A stretch of DNA of 64,000 nucleotides from Diphasiastrum complanatum (GCA_029204225.1 CM055109.1:34730496-34794495); one strand, 5' to 3'; counted from the stretch's first letter, positions 23,601 through 35,800 are shown. The notes: generated by a model not told the origin, from the sequence alone. Numbers and translations: made by a program.

Positions 23601-24344
23601 CGTCATCATGTACCTGCTGAAAATTTCACCTCATTTGCTTTGGAAACCTATGGATGTCTTTATAAGAAGTTTAATCCTGCAAATTGGCATTGCATGTTGG
23701 CTCTACTTTATTGAATAACTGTGCTCCAAGGCACTTATTAGCCTAAGGCCCAATGTTGGACTCACGCGCGCAGGATGCCAACTGGTCACCTATTTTTAAT
23801 ACTTCCGACTCTCTACTTCTGTCGTGTAGTATCTGGGCTTATTGCAGAAGCCTCTTGCCATATTCTAGAATATTCCAAGTCATACCCAGAATCGTACAAC
23901 AACAACTCTAACACTTTGACATGCTAGACTATAAGGCCTATAATTTTTTTTCTTGTTTCTTAAGTGCACTAATTGCATGATGTGGTTATCCTCCACTAAT
24001 CATGCTAGATCAAAAAACTTGTCAATGGATCATAACCCCACTCAGCCTTATAAATTATGAAGTTTTGAAAAAAAATCAGCTCAATTTATGGACAAGAAAA
24101 CTTTCAAAAATTTGTTTGGGTTCTCCAACAATATGCATGTGATGCGGGACACTTGTTTTACAACCATTTACACTTTTGTTGGGACATAGTGCATGTAAAC
24201 AATATTGATGAATCTCTTTTCCATAGGGTGGGGCCCGGGGCCTCCCCGCTGACCCGACTTGACTTGTATGTGATTGAGCGGGTGATTGGCGTGTCAAGTC
24301 ACTAGCCTGTGAGACCCCCCCTCTCCCCGCCCCATTTTTTTTTA
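23601..24344. other. Intergenic, nothing identified
   Basis: Mixed AT-rich DNA and a short GC-rich patch (24225-24345). Only short spurious reading frames; no repeat or transposon domain recognised. Confidence 0.5.
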
Positions 24345-24565
24345 GAAGTGGGCGAGCAATAGGCGAGTAATAGACAATGGGCGAGTAATAGACAGTAGGC
24401 AAGTAATAGGTGAGTAATAGAAAATGGTGAGCATAGACAGTGGGCGAGTAATAGGCAGTGGACGAATAATAGACGAGTAATAGACAGTGGGCAAGTAATG
24501 AGCGAGTAATAAAAAATGACAAGTAATAGATAGAGGCCAAGTAATAGGCGAGTAATGAAAAAAAT
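24345..24565. repeat. Degenerate tandem repeat of GGCGAGTAATAG
   Basis: About a dozen imperfect copies of GGCGAGTAATAG alternating with GACAGTG-type spacers, giving units of about 10-18 bp. The apparent Tyr/Ser/Pro-rich minus-strand reading frame through it (YYSPTVYYSP) is a by-product of the repeat. Confidence 0.8.
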
Positions 24566-24833
24566 TAGATCTTTACTCGCTGGTTTGCCAAGTAGTAGAT
24601 CAAGTATTGTACTATGCTCTGTACGGACGATGAGTAATGATATTGAAAAACTTAAGTTGGGAAACACACCTTGACCTCAAGAAACACAAAGTGATCTTCA
24701 CGGTCAAGATAGTGATCTTGATGGAACTTCAACAGCCAATCAGAGTGAAGGGGGCTCACCTCTCAAATCTATAAGAGGGCATCATTTCCCTTGTATTGGA
24801 TCATCTTCTACTCTTCCTAATAAAAACTCTGTC

Positions 24834-26155
<1,322 letters not shown>

Positions 26156-26160
26156 TTTTA

Positions 26161-27389
26161 TGATAAATTTTACAGTTTTTAGGACAATAATGATTGTACT
26201 TTACAATCATAGAGAGTTATTGGTTGCTTAATCAATGAATCTATCAAATTCTACACATTAGATCTTGATCTAGATTCACTACACTTGGATTTAAGAAGCA
26301 CAAAGATTCCCAAGAGTAATGGATCTTAGCAACATGCAAATTGAAATTGGGATAGTACACCCACTTGCAACCTTGCTATCCACCTTGGAAGAGAATTCCA
26401 ATGATCCAATCCAAAATTTCGACGAAAGGTAGCCCTTCTCCATGTTCTCCAATCTTCGTAAGCCTTGCTCTGATACCAATATAAGGGAAGCTCCCTAAGA
26501 TCCTGCTTACAAGACAAAACACAATGGAAAACACACTATGGAGCAACCACCCAACCAAATAGAAGCAACCAATCAACTCTAGAAGCTTTACCTCCAAGCC
26601 AAAGAATAAGAAGCATGAAAGTAGAGTGAAACCCTGGCAATGAATCAATGACCACAATGAGGTAAGAGCAATGGATCAACACATCATTTTTTAGTGAGAG
26701 CGGCCTCACACATGTGGAAAACTGTCCACTGTACGGCCTGCACCTGAAACAACAAGTACAATGATACTAGATAGCAATCATACATAAAAATCACAAGACA
26801 AATGACTAGAAATCTCACAAAAGTGTAGAGTACAAAAGTCTCATCAATCTTCTTAGCAAAATGATGTTCCTTTTATGGATCAAGTACATCCATGAGTCTG
26901 GTACAGTCCAGCAGGCCTTCACACATGTGAAGAGTGCCACATCACTTAGATCTATCCATTTGATCCATCCTTCATCCTTACCCAATAGTTGACCTTCTAG
27001 AATATGACTAAAATCCAAAAAGCTAGTCTCCTAGAATATAGGAATATTCCCTACAAAATAGGATCTAAGGAAAATGGTCAACTCTTATCTTCTAGTACTC
27101 TATACACACGTGTGAACATCCACTTGCCATGTGGGAGCATTTACTCATGCACATGCAAGGAAAAGCTAATTTGTAGGTGACTAGTCAACTTGACTAAAAA
27201 CTAGTCATTTCATGTTCACATTAACTAGAATGATACAAAATCAATTTGGATATATACAAACATGAAAAGTACATCCTTTCACACGTGGGAATAGGCTCCA
27301 CACGTGTGAAATCAAATCATCAACATATTCTAATGTTTGATCAATATTTACATGAACCAATGTCAAGTGAGAAGTGACAATTTTCAACA
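26161..27389 (-). repeat. Copia 3' LTR (1229 bp, with extra segment)
   Basis: Matches 31972-32831 throughout except for about 370 bp at 26296-26665. It contains several CACACRTGTG palindromes, at 26707, 26920, 27105 and 27299, and a related CACACGTGGG at 27280. Confidence 0.92.
26296..26665 (-). repeat. Family C fragment inside the copia 3' LTR
   Basis: Absent from the other LTR. The right part (26480-26665) matches the C LTR at 33815-33998. The left part holds an iMet PBS complement at 26467-26478 and leader sequence that recurs inverted at 35692-35800. So it is an LTR-PBS-leader junction of another LTR element. No clear target duplication. Confidence 0.8.
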
Positions 27390-27402
27390 CTCCTCCTCAC
27401 TT
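27390..27402 (-). other. Copia polypurine tract
   Basis: Minus strand reads AAGTGAGGAGGAG directly before the LTR start TGTTGAAA, overlapping the end of pol (stop codon at 27403-27405). Confidence 0.75.
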
Positions 27403-28653
27403 CTAACTTGGCAAATCTAGTGTACATCTATCTACAATTCCAAGAGCATATCTTAACTTAAAAAATGGATCTTTGGACAATGGTTTGGTTAAGATATCAG
27501 CTATGTATTCGGATGATGGTACATGATGTAGTTGCACTTCCTTGGATTGTACCTTCTCCCTCACAAAGTGGTGAGCTATCTCAATATGCTTTGTTCTAGC
27601 ATGGAAGATAGGATTTGAAGCAATTTGTTGAGAAGCTTGATTGTCACAAAATATTTAAGGGATCTCCTCGGCCTCTAGCACATGTAGTTCCATCAAGAGT
27701 CTTCTTAGCCATAGGAGCTCTTTGGTTGTTGAAGTCAATGCCTTGTACTCGGCTTCACAAGAAGATAGTGAGATTGTATCTTGCTTTTTGAAAAGCCAAG
27801 ATATCACTCCTCCACAAAGAAATGTTGCAAATGCACTAATGGACTTCCTATCCATCTTGTCACTTGCAAAATCTGAATCCGAGTAGGCTCTCAAGTGCAA
27901 GTTAGATCCTTCATAAAGTATGCCAAAAAATCTAGTACTAGAAACATATCTAAGTACTCTCTTGGCACTTTTCCAATGATGAACTGAAGGAGCTTGCATA
28001 CTTTGACTCAACTTGCTTACACAAAAACTTAAGTCAGGTCTAGTGATGGTTAAATAGATTAGAGAGCCTATAAGCTTCCTAAAGAGAGTGATGTCCTCAA
28101 AGGATGCTTCATCACCTTCATTAGTTGCTTTCACAACATGCTCCATAGGGGTGTCAATCCCCTTACAATCTTTCATACCAAATCTTTCAAGAATGGAAGT
28201 AGCATACTTAGATTGACTTATGAAAGTACAATTGCTACTTCTAGACACTTCTATCCCAAGTATAGACTTTAGGAAGCCTAGATCTACCATCTTGAACTCA
28301 CTAGATAAGTCAACTTTTACTTTGCCTATGCCATCATCATCATTTCTTGTCATAATGATGTCATCAACATAAAGAACCAAAATGATGATCTTTCCTTCAT
28401 TACATTTGAAATATAAAGAAGGTTCATAAGCACTTAGTACAAAGCCAAGGGAATAGAGAAAATCATGCAACCTAGAGTACCAAGCTCTAGGTGCTTGCTT
28501 CAAGCCATATAGGCTCTTCCTTAAGTAGCACACCTTTTGCTCTTCACCAACCTTGATGAAGCTCTCGGGTTGCATCATGTAGATATACTCTTCTAAGAAG
28601 CCATTCAAGAAGGCATTTGTCACATCCATTTGGTAGAGATCCCATTTGAACAA
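27403..28653 (-). CDS. Copia reverse transcriptase C-part and RNase H
   Basis: Starts within the RT: YQMDVTNAFLNGFLEEYIYM, LYGLKQAPRAWYSRLHDF, the catalytic LYVDDIIMTRN, FKMVDLGFLKSILGIEV, then LIYLTITRPDLSF. RNase H has YSDSDFASDKMDRKSISA, SLSSCEAEYKALTSTTKEL and WLRRLLMELH. A TAA at 27655 interrupts it just before FCDNQASQQIASNPIFHART; reading past that stop the frame continues through IADILTKPLSK to the natural stop at 27403. It is joined to the upstream ORF by a frameshift near 28645. Confidence 0.9.
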
Positions 28654-30349
28654 AGTAGCAATGCAAATGACTAATAGTTACAAGCTTAGCTACAGGTGCA
28701 AATGTTTCTTCATAATCCAATCCTTTTATTTGAAGAAATCCCTTAGCAACAAGCCTAGCTTTGTACTTACTAATAGATCCATCTTGATTGTACTTAATTC
28801 TATAAATCCACTTACATGCAAGTGGTTTCTTTCCTCTTGGAAGATTTACAAGATTCCAAGTATGATTCTCTTCTAATGCATCATACTCTACTTGCATTGC
28901 ATCTCTCCAAACTTTAGATTTACATGCTTCTTCAAAAGATGATGGTTCTTCAAGCAATGTAGCTAAAAAAGAGTAAGAGGTAGAAGATGTAGAGCCTTCC
29001 TTTTGCTTTCCCTTGTCCACATAGGTAAGCCTTGAGGGCTCGGCCTTTCTCCTTGATGATCTTCTCGGCCCCTTTTGACTCGGATCCAAATCTCCATCCT
29101 CGGGTTTGTCATGATCCTCCTCGGTTTTGTCAAGATCCTCCTCGGATTTGTCAAGATATTCAATGCACAATGAGTTAGATCCATTTGACAAGCTCTTAGC
29201 AAATTGTGACTCATCAAAAAGTACATCCTTGCTTACCTTTACTTTCTTGGATGTAGGATCATATATCCTATATCCCTTGCTATTTTCTCCATAGCCAACA
29301 AAGATTTCTTTGAAGGAGGTAGCATCTTCTTTCCTTCTAGTCTCCAAAGGAATGTGTACATAACAAGTACATCCAAAGATATTAAAATCTTTTACATTGG
29401 ATTTCTTATCAAACAAGGCTTGATAAGATGAGATCCCATCTATAGCACTACTAGGAAGTCTATTACACAAAAAATTAGCACATGTTATGGCTTCTCCCCA
29501 AAATGAGATGGGAAGTGATGCATCAAGCCTCAAGGACTTTGCACACTCACATAGACTCCTATTTTTCTTCTCGGCTACCCCATTTTGTTGAGGGGTGTAG
29601 GAACAAGTGTATTGTAACTTAATACCATTGATCTCACAAAAGTCTTTCATTTTATTGGAGGTGTACTCTCCTCCATTATCACATCCTAGTGCTTTGATAG
29701 AAGTACTAAGTTGTTTCTCTACTAGAGACTTGAACTTAATGAAAGCTTCATAAACAAGACTTTTCTTTGATAGTAACTCAATCCATGTGAATCTAGTACA
29801 ATCATCTATGAAAGTTACATACATCAAGGCACCTCCATTACTTGCATGTGAAAAACTATGTACATCAGAATGCATGAGATCCAAGGGAGAGAGAGATCTT
29901 GATGAAGATCTCTTGTAAGAAGACTTGTGTGACTTTGCAAGGCCACATGCCTCACACATTTTTTCACACTTCTTGAAAGCTCTTGGTAGGCCGAGAACTA
30001 GTTCCTTGCTTGCCATTGACTCCATAGATTGAAGATTAGGATGGCCTAATCTCTTATGCCAAAGCTCCACTTGAGTTAGCTCCTCCCTAGCCAAGTTCAC
30101 ACTTTCACTTGCAACATTAGCATCCAACTTGAAAAGTCTACCTTGCTTAATGCCACTAGCTATGCACTTATCATTTTTCAAGATGGAACAAACTCCATTC
30201 TTGAAATGTACATCTAGTCCATTGTCCATTAATTGTCCTACACTAAGCAAGTTTCTTGAAATGGTAGGAACATACAAAACATTATCTAGATCTATCCTTT
30301 TAGATGTGCTAAGCAAAGAGGTATAGATCCTATGCCATCTATCTTGCAT
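28544..30349 (-). CDS. Copia integrase and N-terminal reverse transcriptase
   Basis: Protease tail (LDNVLYVPTISRNLLSVGQL), then LWHKRLGHPN..CEACGLAKSHK (HHCC zinc finger of integrase), and the DDE core with all three catalytic positions intact: DLMHSDVHS, IKALGCDNGGEYTSN and NGVAEKKNRSL. An acidic linker (SEEDLDKTEEDHDKPEDGD) precedes RT, which begins at CKWIYRIKYNQDGS, KARLVAKGF and DYEETFAPVAK. The last ~35 residues are out of frame with true RT, which resumes in the next ORF. Confidence 0.92.
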   Translation of the reverse strand: MQDRWHRIYTSLLSTSKRIDLDNVLYVPTISRNLLSVGQLMDNGLDVHFKNGVCSILKNDKCIASGIKQGRLFKLDANVASESVNLAREELTQVELWHKRLGHPNLQSMESMASKELVLGLPRAFKKCEKMCEACGLAKSHKSSYKRSSSRSLSPLDLMHSDVHSFSHASNGGALMYVTFIDDCTRFTWIELLSKKSLVYEAFIKFKSLVEKQLSTSIKALGCDNGGEYTSNKMKDFCEINGIKLQYTCSYTPQQNGVAEKKNRSLCECAKSLRLDASLPISFWGEAITCANFLCNRLPSSAIDGISSYQALFDKKSNVKDFNIFGCTCYVHIPLETRRKEDATSFKEIFVGYGENSKGYRIYDPTSKKVKVSKDVLFDESQFAKSLSNGSNSLCIEYLDKSEEDLDKTEEDHDKPEDGDLDPSQKGPRRSSRRKAEPSRLTYVDKGKQKEGSTSSTSYSFLATLLEEPSSFEEACKSKVWRDAMQVEYDALEENHTWNLVNLPRGKKPLACKWIYRIKYNQDGSISKYKARLVAKGFLQIKGLDYEETFAPVAKLVTISHLHCYFVQMGSLPNGCDKCLLEWLLRRVYLHDATRELHQGW

Positions 30350-31377
30350 GCTTGATCACTAGCAGTGTATATTGACTTCTTAGAGTCATTACAAGATAGA
30401 AGAGTAGAAAAATAATGCTTGTTAAAGGACATGTGGGAACTAGCCCCACTATCTATCCACCATGTGTTTTGACTTGAAGTTGGTGTAGATGCAACCATTA
30501 AGGATGTGTTGAATCCATCCTCATCTTCTTCCTCTTTAGCAATGTTCCCTTGATCTCCTTTGGCTTGTTGATTGTTCTTCAAGTAGCATTTTGAGGCAAA
30601 GTGTCCTTTCTTTCCACAAAAGAAACACTTTAGTTTTGCCTTGTTCTTCACTTTGCCTTTGGAGGTAGATCCTCCATTCTTCATCTCGGCCTCCTTGCCT
30701 TGATTTTTCTTGAATGAATTTTGCTTCTTCTTGCCTTTAGATGTAAAGTTAGCTTTCTCCTCTCCTCCATTAAGTGATATGCTATCCATTCTTGTCTTGA
30801 TGTGTAGAAGCCTACTCTCCTCGGCCACAAGAACATTGTGCAACTTTTCAATGGATGGAAGAGAGTCTTGAATGGCAAATGATTGGACTAAGTTGGTAAA
30901 CTCATCACCTAGACCATTCAAGATGATTTGTACTAGTTCTTGATCTTGGATCTTCTCTCCTATTGCACTTAACTCCTTGTTAAGAGATTTGATCCTAAGG
31001 ACATACTCTTGTCCACTCTCTCCACTTCCTTTCATGCTTTGGAAAACTTGATTTCTTAGCATGAGGATTCTTGAAGTATTGTTGGATTCATAAATGCTCT
31101 TTAATGAATCCCAAGCCTCTTTGGATGAGTTACAAGAAGACACCTCTTTCAAGAGGTCATTGCATACATTTAACTTTATGCAATGTAGAGCTAATCTTGC
31201 TCTCTTCTTGTATTTGGCTTGTCCTTGGGGAGTTTGAGGCTCTTCCTCTACTCCTTGAACTATGTCATATAGATCATGGATCACTAGGAGTGATTCCATT
31301 CTCACTTTCCAAATGGAATAATTTGTGGAAGTGAGTCTCTCACTTGATTCCATCAAATATCCACCCATGGATGACAT
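30292..31377 (-). CDS. Copia gag and start of protease
   Basis: 361 aa from ATG 31377. N-terminal gag fold (LTSTNYSIWKVRMESLL, AWDSLKSIYE), a Lys-rich basic stretch, a CCHC zinc knuckle at about residues 251-264 (CFFCGKKGHFASKC), then protease with the intact active-site motif WWIDSGASSHM near residue 310. The frame is lost near residue 345, where a one-base shift leads into the 30349 ORF. The start is supported by the distance (about 580 bp) from the PBS. Confidence 0.92.
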   Translation of the reverse strand: MSSMGGYLMESSERLTSTNYSIWKVRMESLLVIHDLYDIVQGVEEEPQTPQGQAKYKKRARLALHCIKLNVCNDLLKEVSSCNSSKEAWDSLKSIYESNNTSRILMLRNQVFQSMKGSGESGQEYVLRIKSLNKELSAIGEKIQDQELVQIILNGLGDEFTNLVQSFAIQDSLPSIEKLHNVLVAEESRLLHIKTRMDSISLNGGEEKANFTSKGKKKQNSFKKNQGKEAEMKNGGSTSKGKVKNKAKLKCFFCGKKGHFASKCYLKNNQQAKGDQGNIAKEEEDEDGFNTSLMVASTPTSSQNTWWIDSGASSHMSFNKHYFSTLLSCNDSKKSIYTASDQACKIDGIGSIPLCLAHLKG

Positions 31378-31959
31378 TTTAGAATGAACGCTCTTTTAAA
31401 AATCACAAAGATTTTTGAAATTCAAAAGATCTATGAAAAGGCCTAAAGCTTACTAGAATGCCTATAGGCTTGTCTCTATCAAACTAGCACACAAGCTTGA
31501 ATGATACTCAAAGATCTTACCAGAAATTCCTAGCTTTCACTCTCACAAAAAAATTGCTTCACACTTTTCTTAGAGATTTCACTTCAACTAAGGATCTAAA
31601 CAAATCAGCCTATAAGTTCTGATCTTAGACTCTAAAAAGAAATGCTTCAATGATCCAAAACACTATTTGGTCATAGGCATTAGCTAGAATGAATCTAGAT
31701 CAATACTATGCTTCAAAAAGCACTAAAAATGCACTGGTATTGTGATTTTGGGACCAACAAACACAAAGTAACTTGAATTGAAAGTTGCTGTACAATTTCA
31801 CACATGTGAAAAGTACATACACAGCCTCCAAGTCGTTTTGATCCAAATGATTACAAGCTATCACTCTAGAAGAAGTCGCCCTCACTAGTATTGGCCAAAA
31901 AACAAATTTTGCGAATGATCTTTACAAGATTTGTGATTAAATGATCACTCTCTTACTTA

Positions 31960-31971
31960 GCTCTGATACCA
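31960..31971 (-). other. Copia primer-binding site (tRNA-iMet)
   Basis: The minus strand reads TGGTATCAGAGC immediately after the LTR end TTTATCA; an exact match to the standard plant iMet PBS. Confidence 0.9.
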
Positions 31972-32831
31972 TGATAAATTTTACAGTTTTTAGGACAATA
32001 ATGATTGTACTTTACAATCATAGAGAGTTATTGGTTGCCTAATCAATGAATCTATCAAGTTCTACACATTAGATCTTGATCTAGATTCACTACACTTGGA
32101 TTTAAGCAAGAGCAATGGATCAACACATCATTTTTAGTGAGAGCGGCCTCACACATGTGAAGTACTATCCACTGTACGGCCTGCACCTGAAGCAACAAGT
32201 ACAATGATACTAGATAGCAATCATACATAAAAATCACAAGACAAATGACTAGAAATCTCACAAAAGTGTAGAGTACAAAAGTCTCATCAATCTTCTTAGC
32301 AAAATGATGATCCTTTTATGGATCAAGTACATCCATGAGTCTGGTACAGTCCAGCAGGCCTTCACACATGTGAAGAGTGCCACATCACTCAGATCTATCC
32401 ATTTGATCCATCCTTGATCCTTATCCAATAGTTGACCTTCTAGAATATGACTAAAATCCAAAAAGCTAGTCTCCTAGAATATAGGAATATTCCCTACAAA
32501 ATAGAATCTAAGGAAAATGGTCAACTCTTATCTTCTAGTACTCTATACACACGTGTGAACATCCACTTGCCATGTGGGAGCATTTACTCATGCACATGCA
32601 GGAAAAGCTAATTTGTAGGTGACTAGTCAACTTGACTAAAAACTAGTCATTTCATGTTCACACTAACTAGAATGATACAAAATCAATTTGGATATATACA
32701 AACATGAAAAGTACATCCTTTCACACGTGGGAACAGGCTCCACACGTGTGAAATCATATCATCAACATATTCTAATGTTTGATCAATATTTACATGAACC
32801 AATGTCAAGTGAGAAGTGACAATTTTCAACA
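31972..32831 (-). repeat. Copia 5' LTR (860 bp)
   Basis: Uninterrupted LTR copy. In plus orientation it runs TGATAAATTT to TTTTCAACA. Contains CACACATGTG near 32151 and 32363, CACACGTGTG near 32547 and 32741, and CACACGTGGG near 32722. Confidence 0.92.
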
Positions 32832-32848
32832 TTTTATAGGTCTACAAC

Positions 32849-33027
32849 TGTTGGACCCTCTCTGTGCCTCCCTAATCGGGCAGATCTAGAGTAGTATCAG
32901 ACTTCAATCCAATGCGGAGATGGTAGACACAGTGATAGGAGTGGGAATTTAGGCAGCACGCTAAGGTTGTCAATCTTAGCTTTGGATCGGATCATGGAAT
33001 AGCCTAGATTTGTGCGATATCCCAACA
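32849..33027 (+). repeat. Short LTR of copia G, with PBS at 33028
   Basis: TGTTGGACCC to ATCCCAACA, 179 bp, ending exactly at TGGTATCAGAGCTG (33028-33041), an iMet PBS. The first part recurs at 56162-56345. The left end is set only by the TGTTGG word and could be a truncated LTR. Confidence 0.6.
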
Positions 33028-33182
33028 TGGTATCAGAGCTGTAATTTTACTCTCTGTTTTTTTGAAGCAGATTTAGAGATGACATTATCAGAACGATTGT
33101 TCTGATTAAGAGTAGATGCTTGCTATAATTATTTCCAGTCATAATAATCTACTATCCGCTTACACTCATCCTGAATTTCCAG

Positions 33183-33408
33183 ATGGATTCGCAATCACAG
33201 TCTGCTCTAATGGTGGACAAACTCGATGGTTCGAATTACCACTTGTGGAAATTCAAGATGAGGGTAGTACTGATGGCCAAGGAGCTTTGGGAAATAGTCG
33301 CTGGAACCAAACTACTTCCCAATGTCAATGAGCAAGCCATTTCCTAGTGGAAGCTCATGGATGGCAAGGCTTTCACCTTGATCACCCTTAACATCTCCTA
33401 TGAGAATT
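33183..33408 (+). pseudogene. Copia G gag fragment
   Basis: MDSQSQSALMVDKLDGSNYH and LWKFKMRVVLMAKELWEIV is a typical Ty1/copia gag N-terminus, starting 140 bp after the PBS. A TAG replaces a Trp-like codon at about 33343, then KAFTLITLNISYENL. It ends abruptly where the family B LTR begins. Confidence 0.8.
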
Positions 33409-33814
33409 TGTCAACTAGTTTGCTATTTTGGACATATTTGTTTATTTGGCAATTGAGGCCAATTTTCGTATTGAGTTTGACTTTTCAAAGTTATATTAGT
33501 CTAAAACCATTTGAATTACCACTCTTAGAAGTGAGGGAAATAGTAGGAGGTCGAGCTTAGTAGATTCAAATTTGAATGTTGGAGACATTGAATCTAGTTC
33601 ACATTACTAGTAGGGTTTTTTTTATGGAGGGAAACCAAGCTCATTAGTGATGCATGGACCTATTATAAAAGGATGTAAACTCATGGGAGAAAGTACTCTT
33701 CTCTCTCTCATCTCATTTTATGCTTATACATGAGTTTTCTTGGGTTGATCTATTCATTGGTGCACTGTCTTGATGATATCTTGCAATCGAATCCACACGT
33801 GTGAAATATAGTAG
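33409..33814 (+). repeat. Family B LTR fragment
   Basis: Diverged copy of the solo LTR at 46614-47268, sharing TCAACTAGTTT, the CTATAAAAGG-like promoter word, CTTCTCTCTCTCATCTCAT and CCACACGTGTGAAATATAGTAG. It interrupts the gag fragment and is itself cut off by the family C LTR. Confidence 0.7.
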
Positions 33815-34318
33815 TATAAGGGAAGCTCCCTAAGATCCTGCTTACAAGACAATACACAATGGAAAACACACTATGGAGCAACCACCCAACCAAGTAGAAG
33901 CAACCAATCAACTCTAGAAGCTTCACCCCCAAGCCAAGGAATAAGAAGCACGAATGTAGAGTGAAACCCTGGCAATGAATCAATGGTCACAAGGAGGAGT
34001 AGGGCGAGTTTGGCCTCAATATATAGAGCCAAAAGCAACCTGGGCACATAGCCATGCATAGCCCTAAGTTCCCTATACATAGATTCACCTAGAATAGAGT
34101 CCTAAGCATGGACCACCTATTCATAGAATTGTTATTGATAACTCTACACATGCATACACTGTCTCATACCTTGTCTAAACTCCATTTAGTGTGTTCTGAG
34201 CCTCACAAGAATATTAGTTACTTTCGGGTCACATTCAGTATGACGTGGCATAACTAACAGCTTGATTTACTGGAGTACCCGTGTATCCAAGACTAGGAGT
34301 ATACTGAATCCTACTTCA
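33815..34318 (-). repeat. Family C LTR (about 504 bp)
   Basis: TATAAGGGAAG to CTACTTCA in plus orientation. In the copy at 26480 the same left end abuts the complement of an iMet PBS, so this is an LTR read on the minus strand. The right part is repeated at 38033-38324. No target duplication seen, so it may be solo or rearranged. Confidence 0.7.
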
Positions 34319-35691
34319 GATCCAATCTCATTTCTATACCCTAGCTGGTTCTCTTCCGAAAACTATGCCACCAACAAATTCTCAAATATAATTTTATCCC
34401 ACCACTTCACCCCTCCTTTTAAAGAAATTATAAATTTCCATAAAAGTTAACTAGAAAGATGATATATGAAAATATCTAATCCTAGAAAAGTCAGTAATAA
34501 GTGCTTCCACTAAAGGATTCACCTTATTACAAACATGACTTCTCCTTCAAATATTTTCAAGCTGAATGATAAAAACTACTATTCCATCAAAATCCATTTA
34601 TGCAACAGAGATATTCTAGGTTTAAAATATTGAAACATTTTAACTTGTCTGAATTCTAAGTCTATTCACACAAGTAGTAATTTATATGACATAACAGTCT
34701 TTCAGAAGAATAACTTCATGCTGGAAAGAATTCATATAAACTAGTTTGAATTCTTATATTCAAGAAATCACTAAGACGTAAAGTTTTAATTAAGAAAGCG
34801 AGAAATAATTTGAGGGCCTCTGATTTAGTAAATAATGAGATACCACATTGGGATCTAGATTAAACCTCAAAATTTTCCAAAATATCCCACATTTGATCAA
34901 ACGGATTTTTTTTTTCCATATTGCGACTAGGTACTAAAACACACCATTGATCATTAGCTCTTTACAGTCCTAGAATTTCCTTTCCAAAATTACTGACATC
35001 CCATACCGTCAGCTTTTCCTTCCAGAAAACCCTTAATCGCCTTATCTGATATTTCAGGTATCCATTGATCATCTAGTTGTCCTACAATCACTATAGGAAA
35101 TTATCTGTTGTTCCCAAACACTAGAGAATCCTTTTACTTGGATGATTGGCATGCCCATCAGATGGATACCCAAAATCCACATCTAATTATGTGACTTAGA
35201 CAGAAGAATTAACATGGTTCAATATTACATCCTGATCCTTTCTGGTTAATGATAAGTTTCAAACCCCTACTGATGCATCAAATCTAGGGACAAGCTTCTG
35301 TCAACTAACAGATCCAATGTAATCCACGTATCAGATTCCACTTCTAACCTCACAATTAACATCCAAAATTCTGGATGACTCAATGGTTACAAAGACATTA
35401 GTTACGAATTCAACTGAATGAATTCTAACCAAGAAATTAATAACCAGTATTAAGAAATTATTTACAGGGATTACCAAAATCCTAACTGCGAAATACATTT
35501 CCCGATCACACTTATTACCTCTAATGTCCACTCTTCTTCCCTCCTTAGAATTTTCAGTTTTCTGAAAATCTATTTCAGCTAAGGTATCAAGAAGATGTAA
35601 TGACATTAGTAAATGTTTAAAAAAATTAATTACTGTAAGAAAAAGTCCAAAACAATATCATTTCTGTCTTATACCTGGGCTGAATATAATT

Positions 35692-35800
35692 CACCATGAA
35701 CATGGAGAAGGGCTACCCTTTCGTCGAGATTTTGGATGGATCCCAGTTTCAATTTGCATGTTGCTAAGATCCATTACTCTTGGGATTCTTTGTGGTTTTA
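35692..35800 (+). repeat. Inverted family C leader fragment
   Basis: Its reverse complement matches 26300-26445: CCCAAGAGTAATGGATCTTA, GCAACATGCAAATTGAAA and GGTAGCCCTTCTCCATGTTC, with a ~45-bp gap relative to that copy. Confidence 0.75.

Larger units (their letters stand above)
26161..32831 (-). mobile_element. Nearly complete Ty1/copia retrotransposon
   Basis: LTRs at 26161-27389 and 31972-32831 (TGATAA to CAACA in plus orientation), flanked by a perfect 5-bp duplication TTTTA (26156-26160, 32832-32836). A primer-binding site for tRNA-iMet abuts the 5' LTR and a PPT abuts the 3' LTR. Internal order on the minus strand is gag, protease, integrase, reverse transcriptase, RNase H, the copia order. 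The coding region has two frameshifts (near 30320 and 28645) and one stop (27655). The LTRs differ at about 17 positions over 860 bp by hand count (~2%). The left LTR is longer only because of a ~370-bp extra segment. Confidence 0.93.

Noticed and set aside
24076-24667. Tyr/Ser/Pro-rich and Leu-rich minus-strand frames
   Set aside because: By-products of the GGCGAGTAATAG tandem repeat; no domain.
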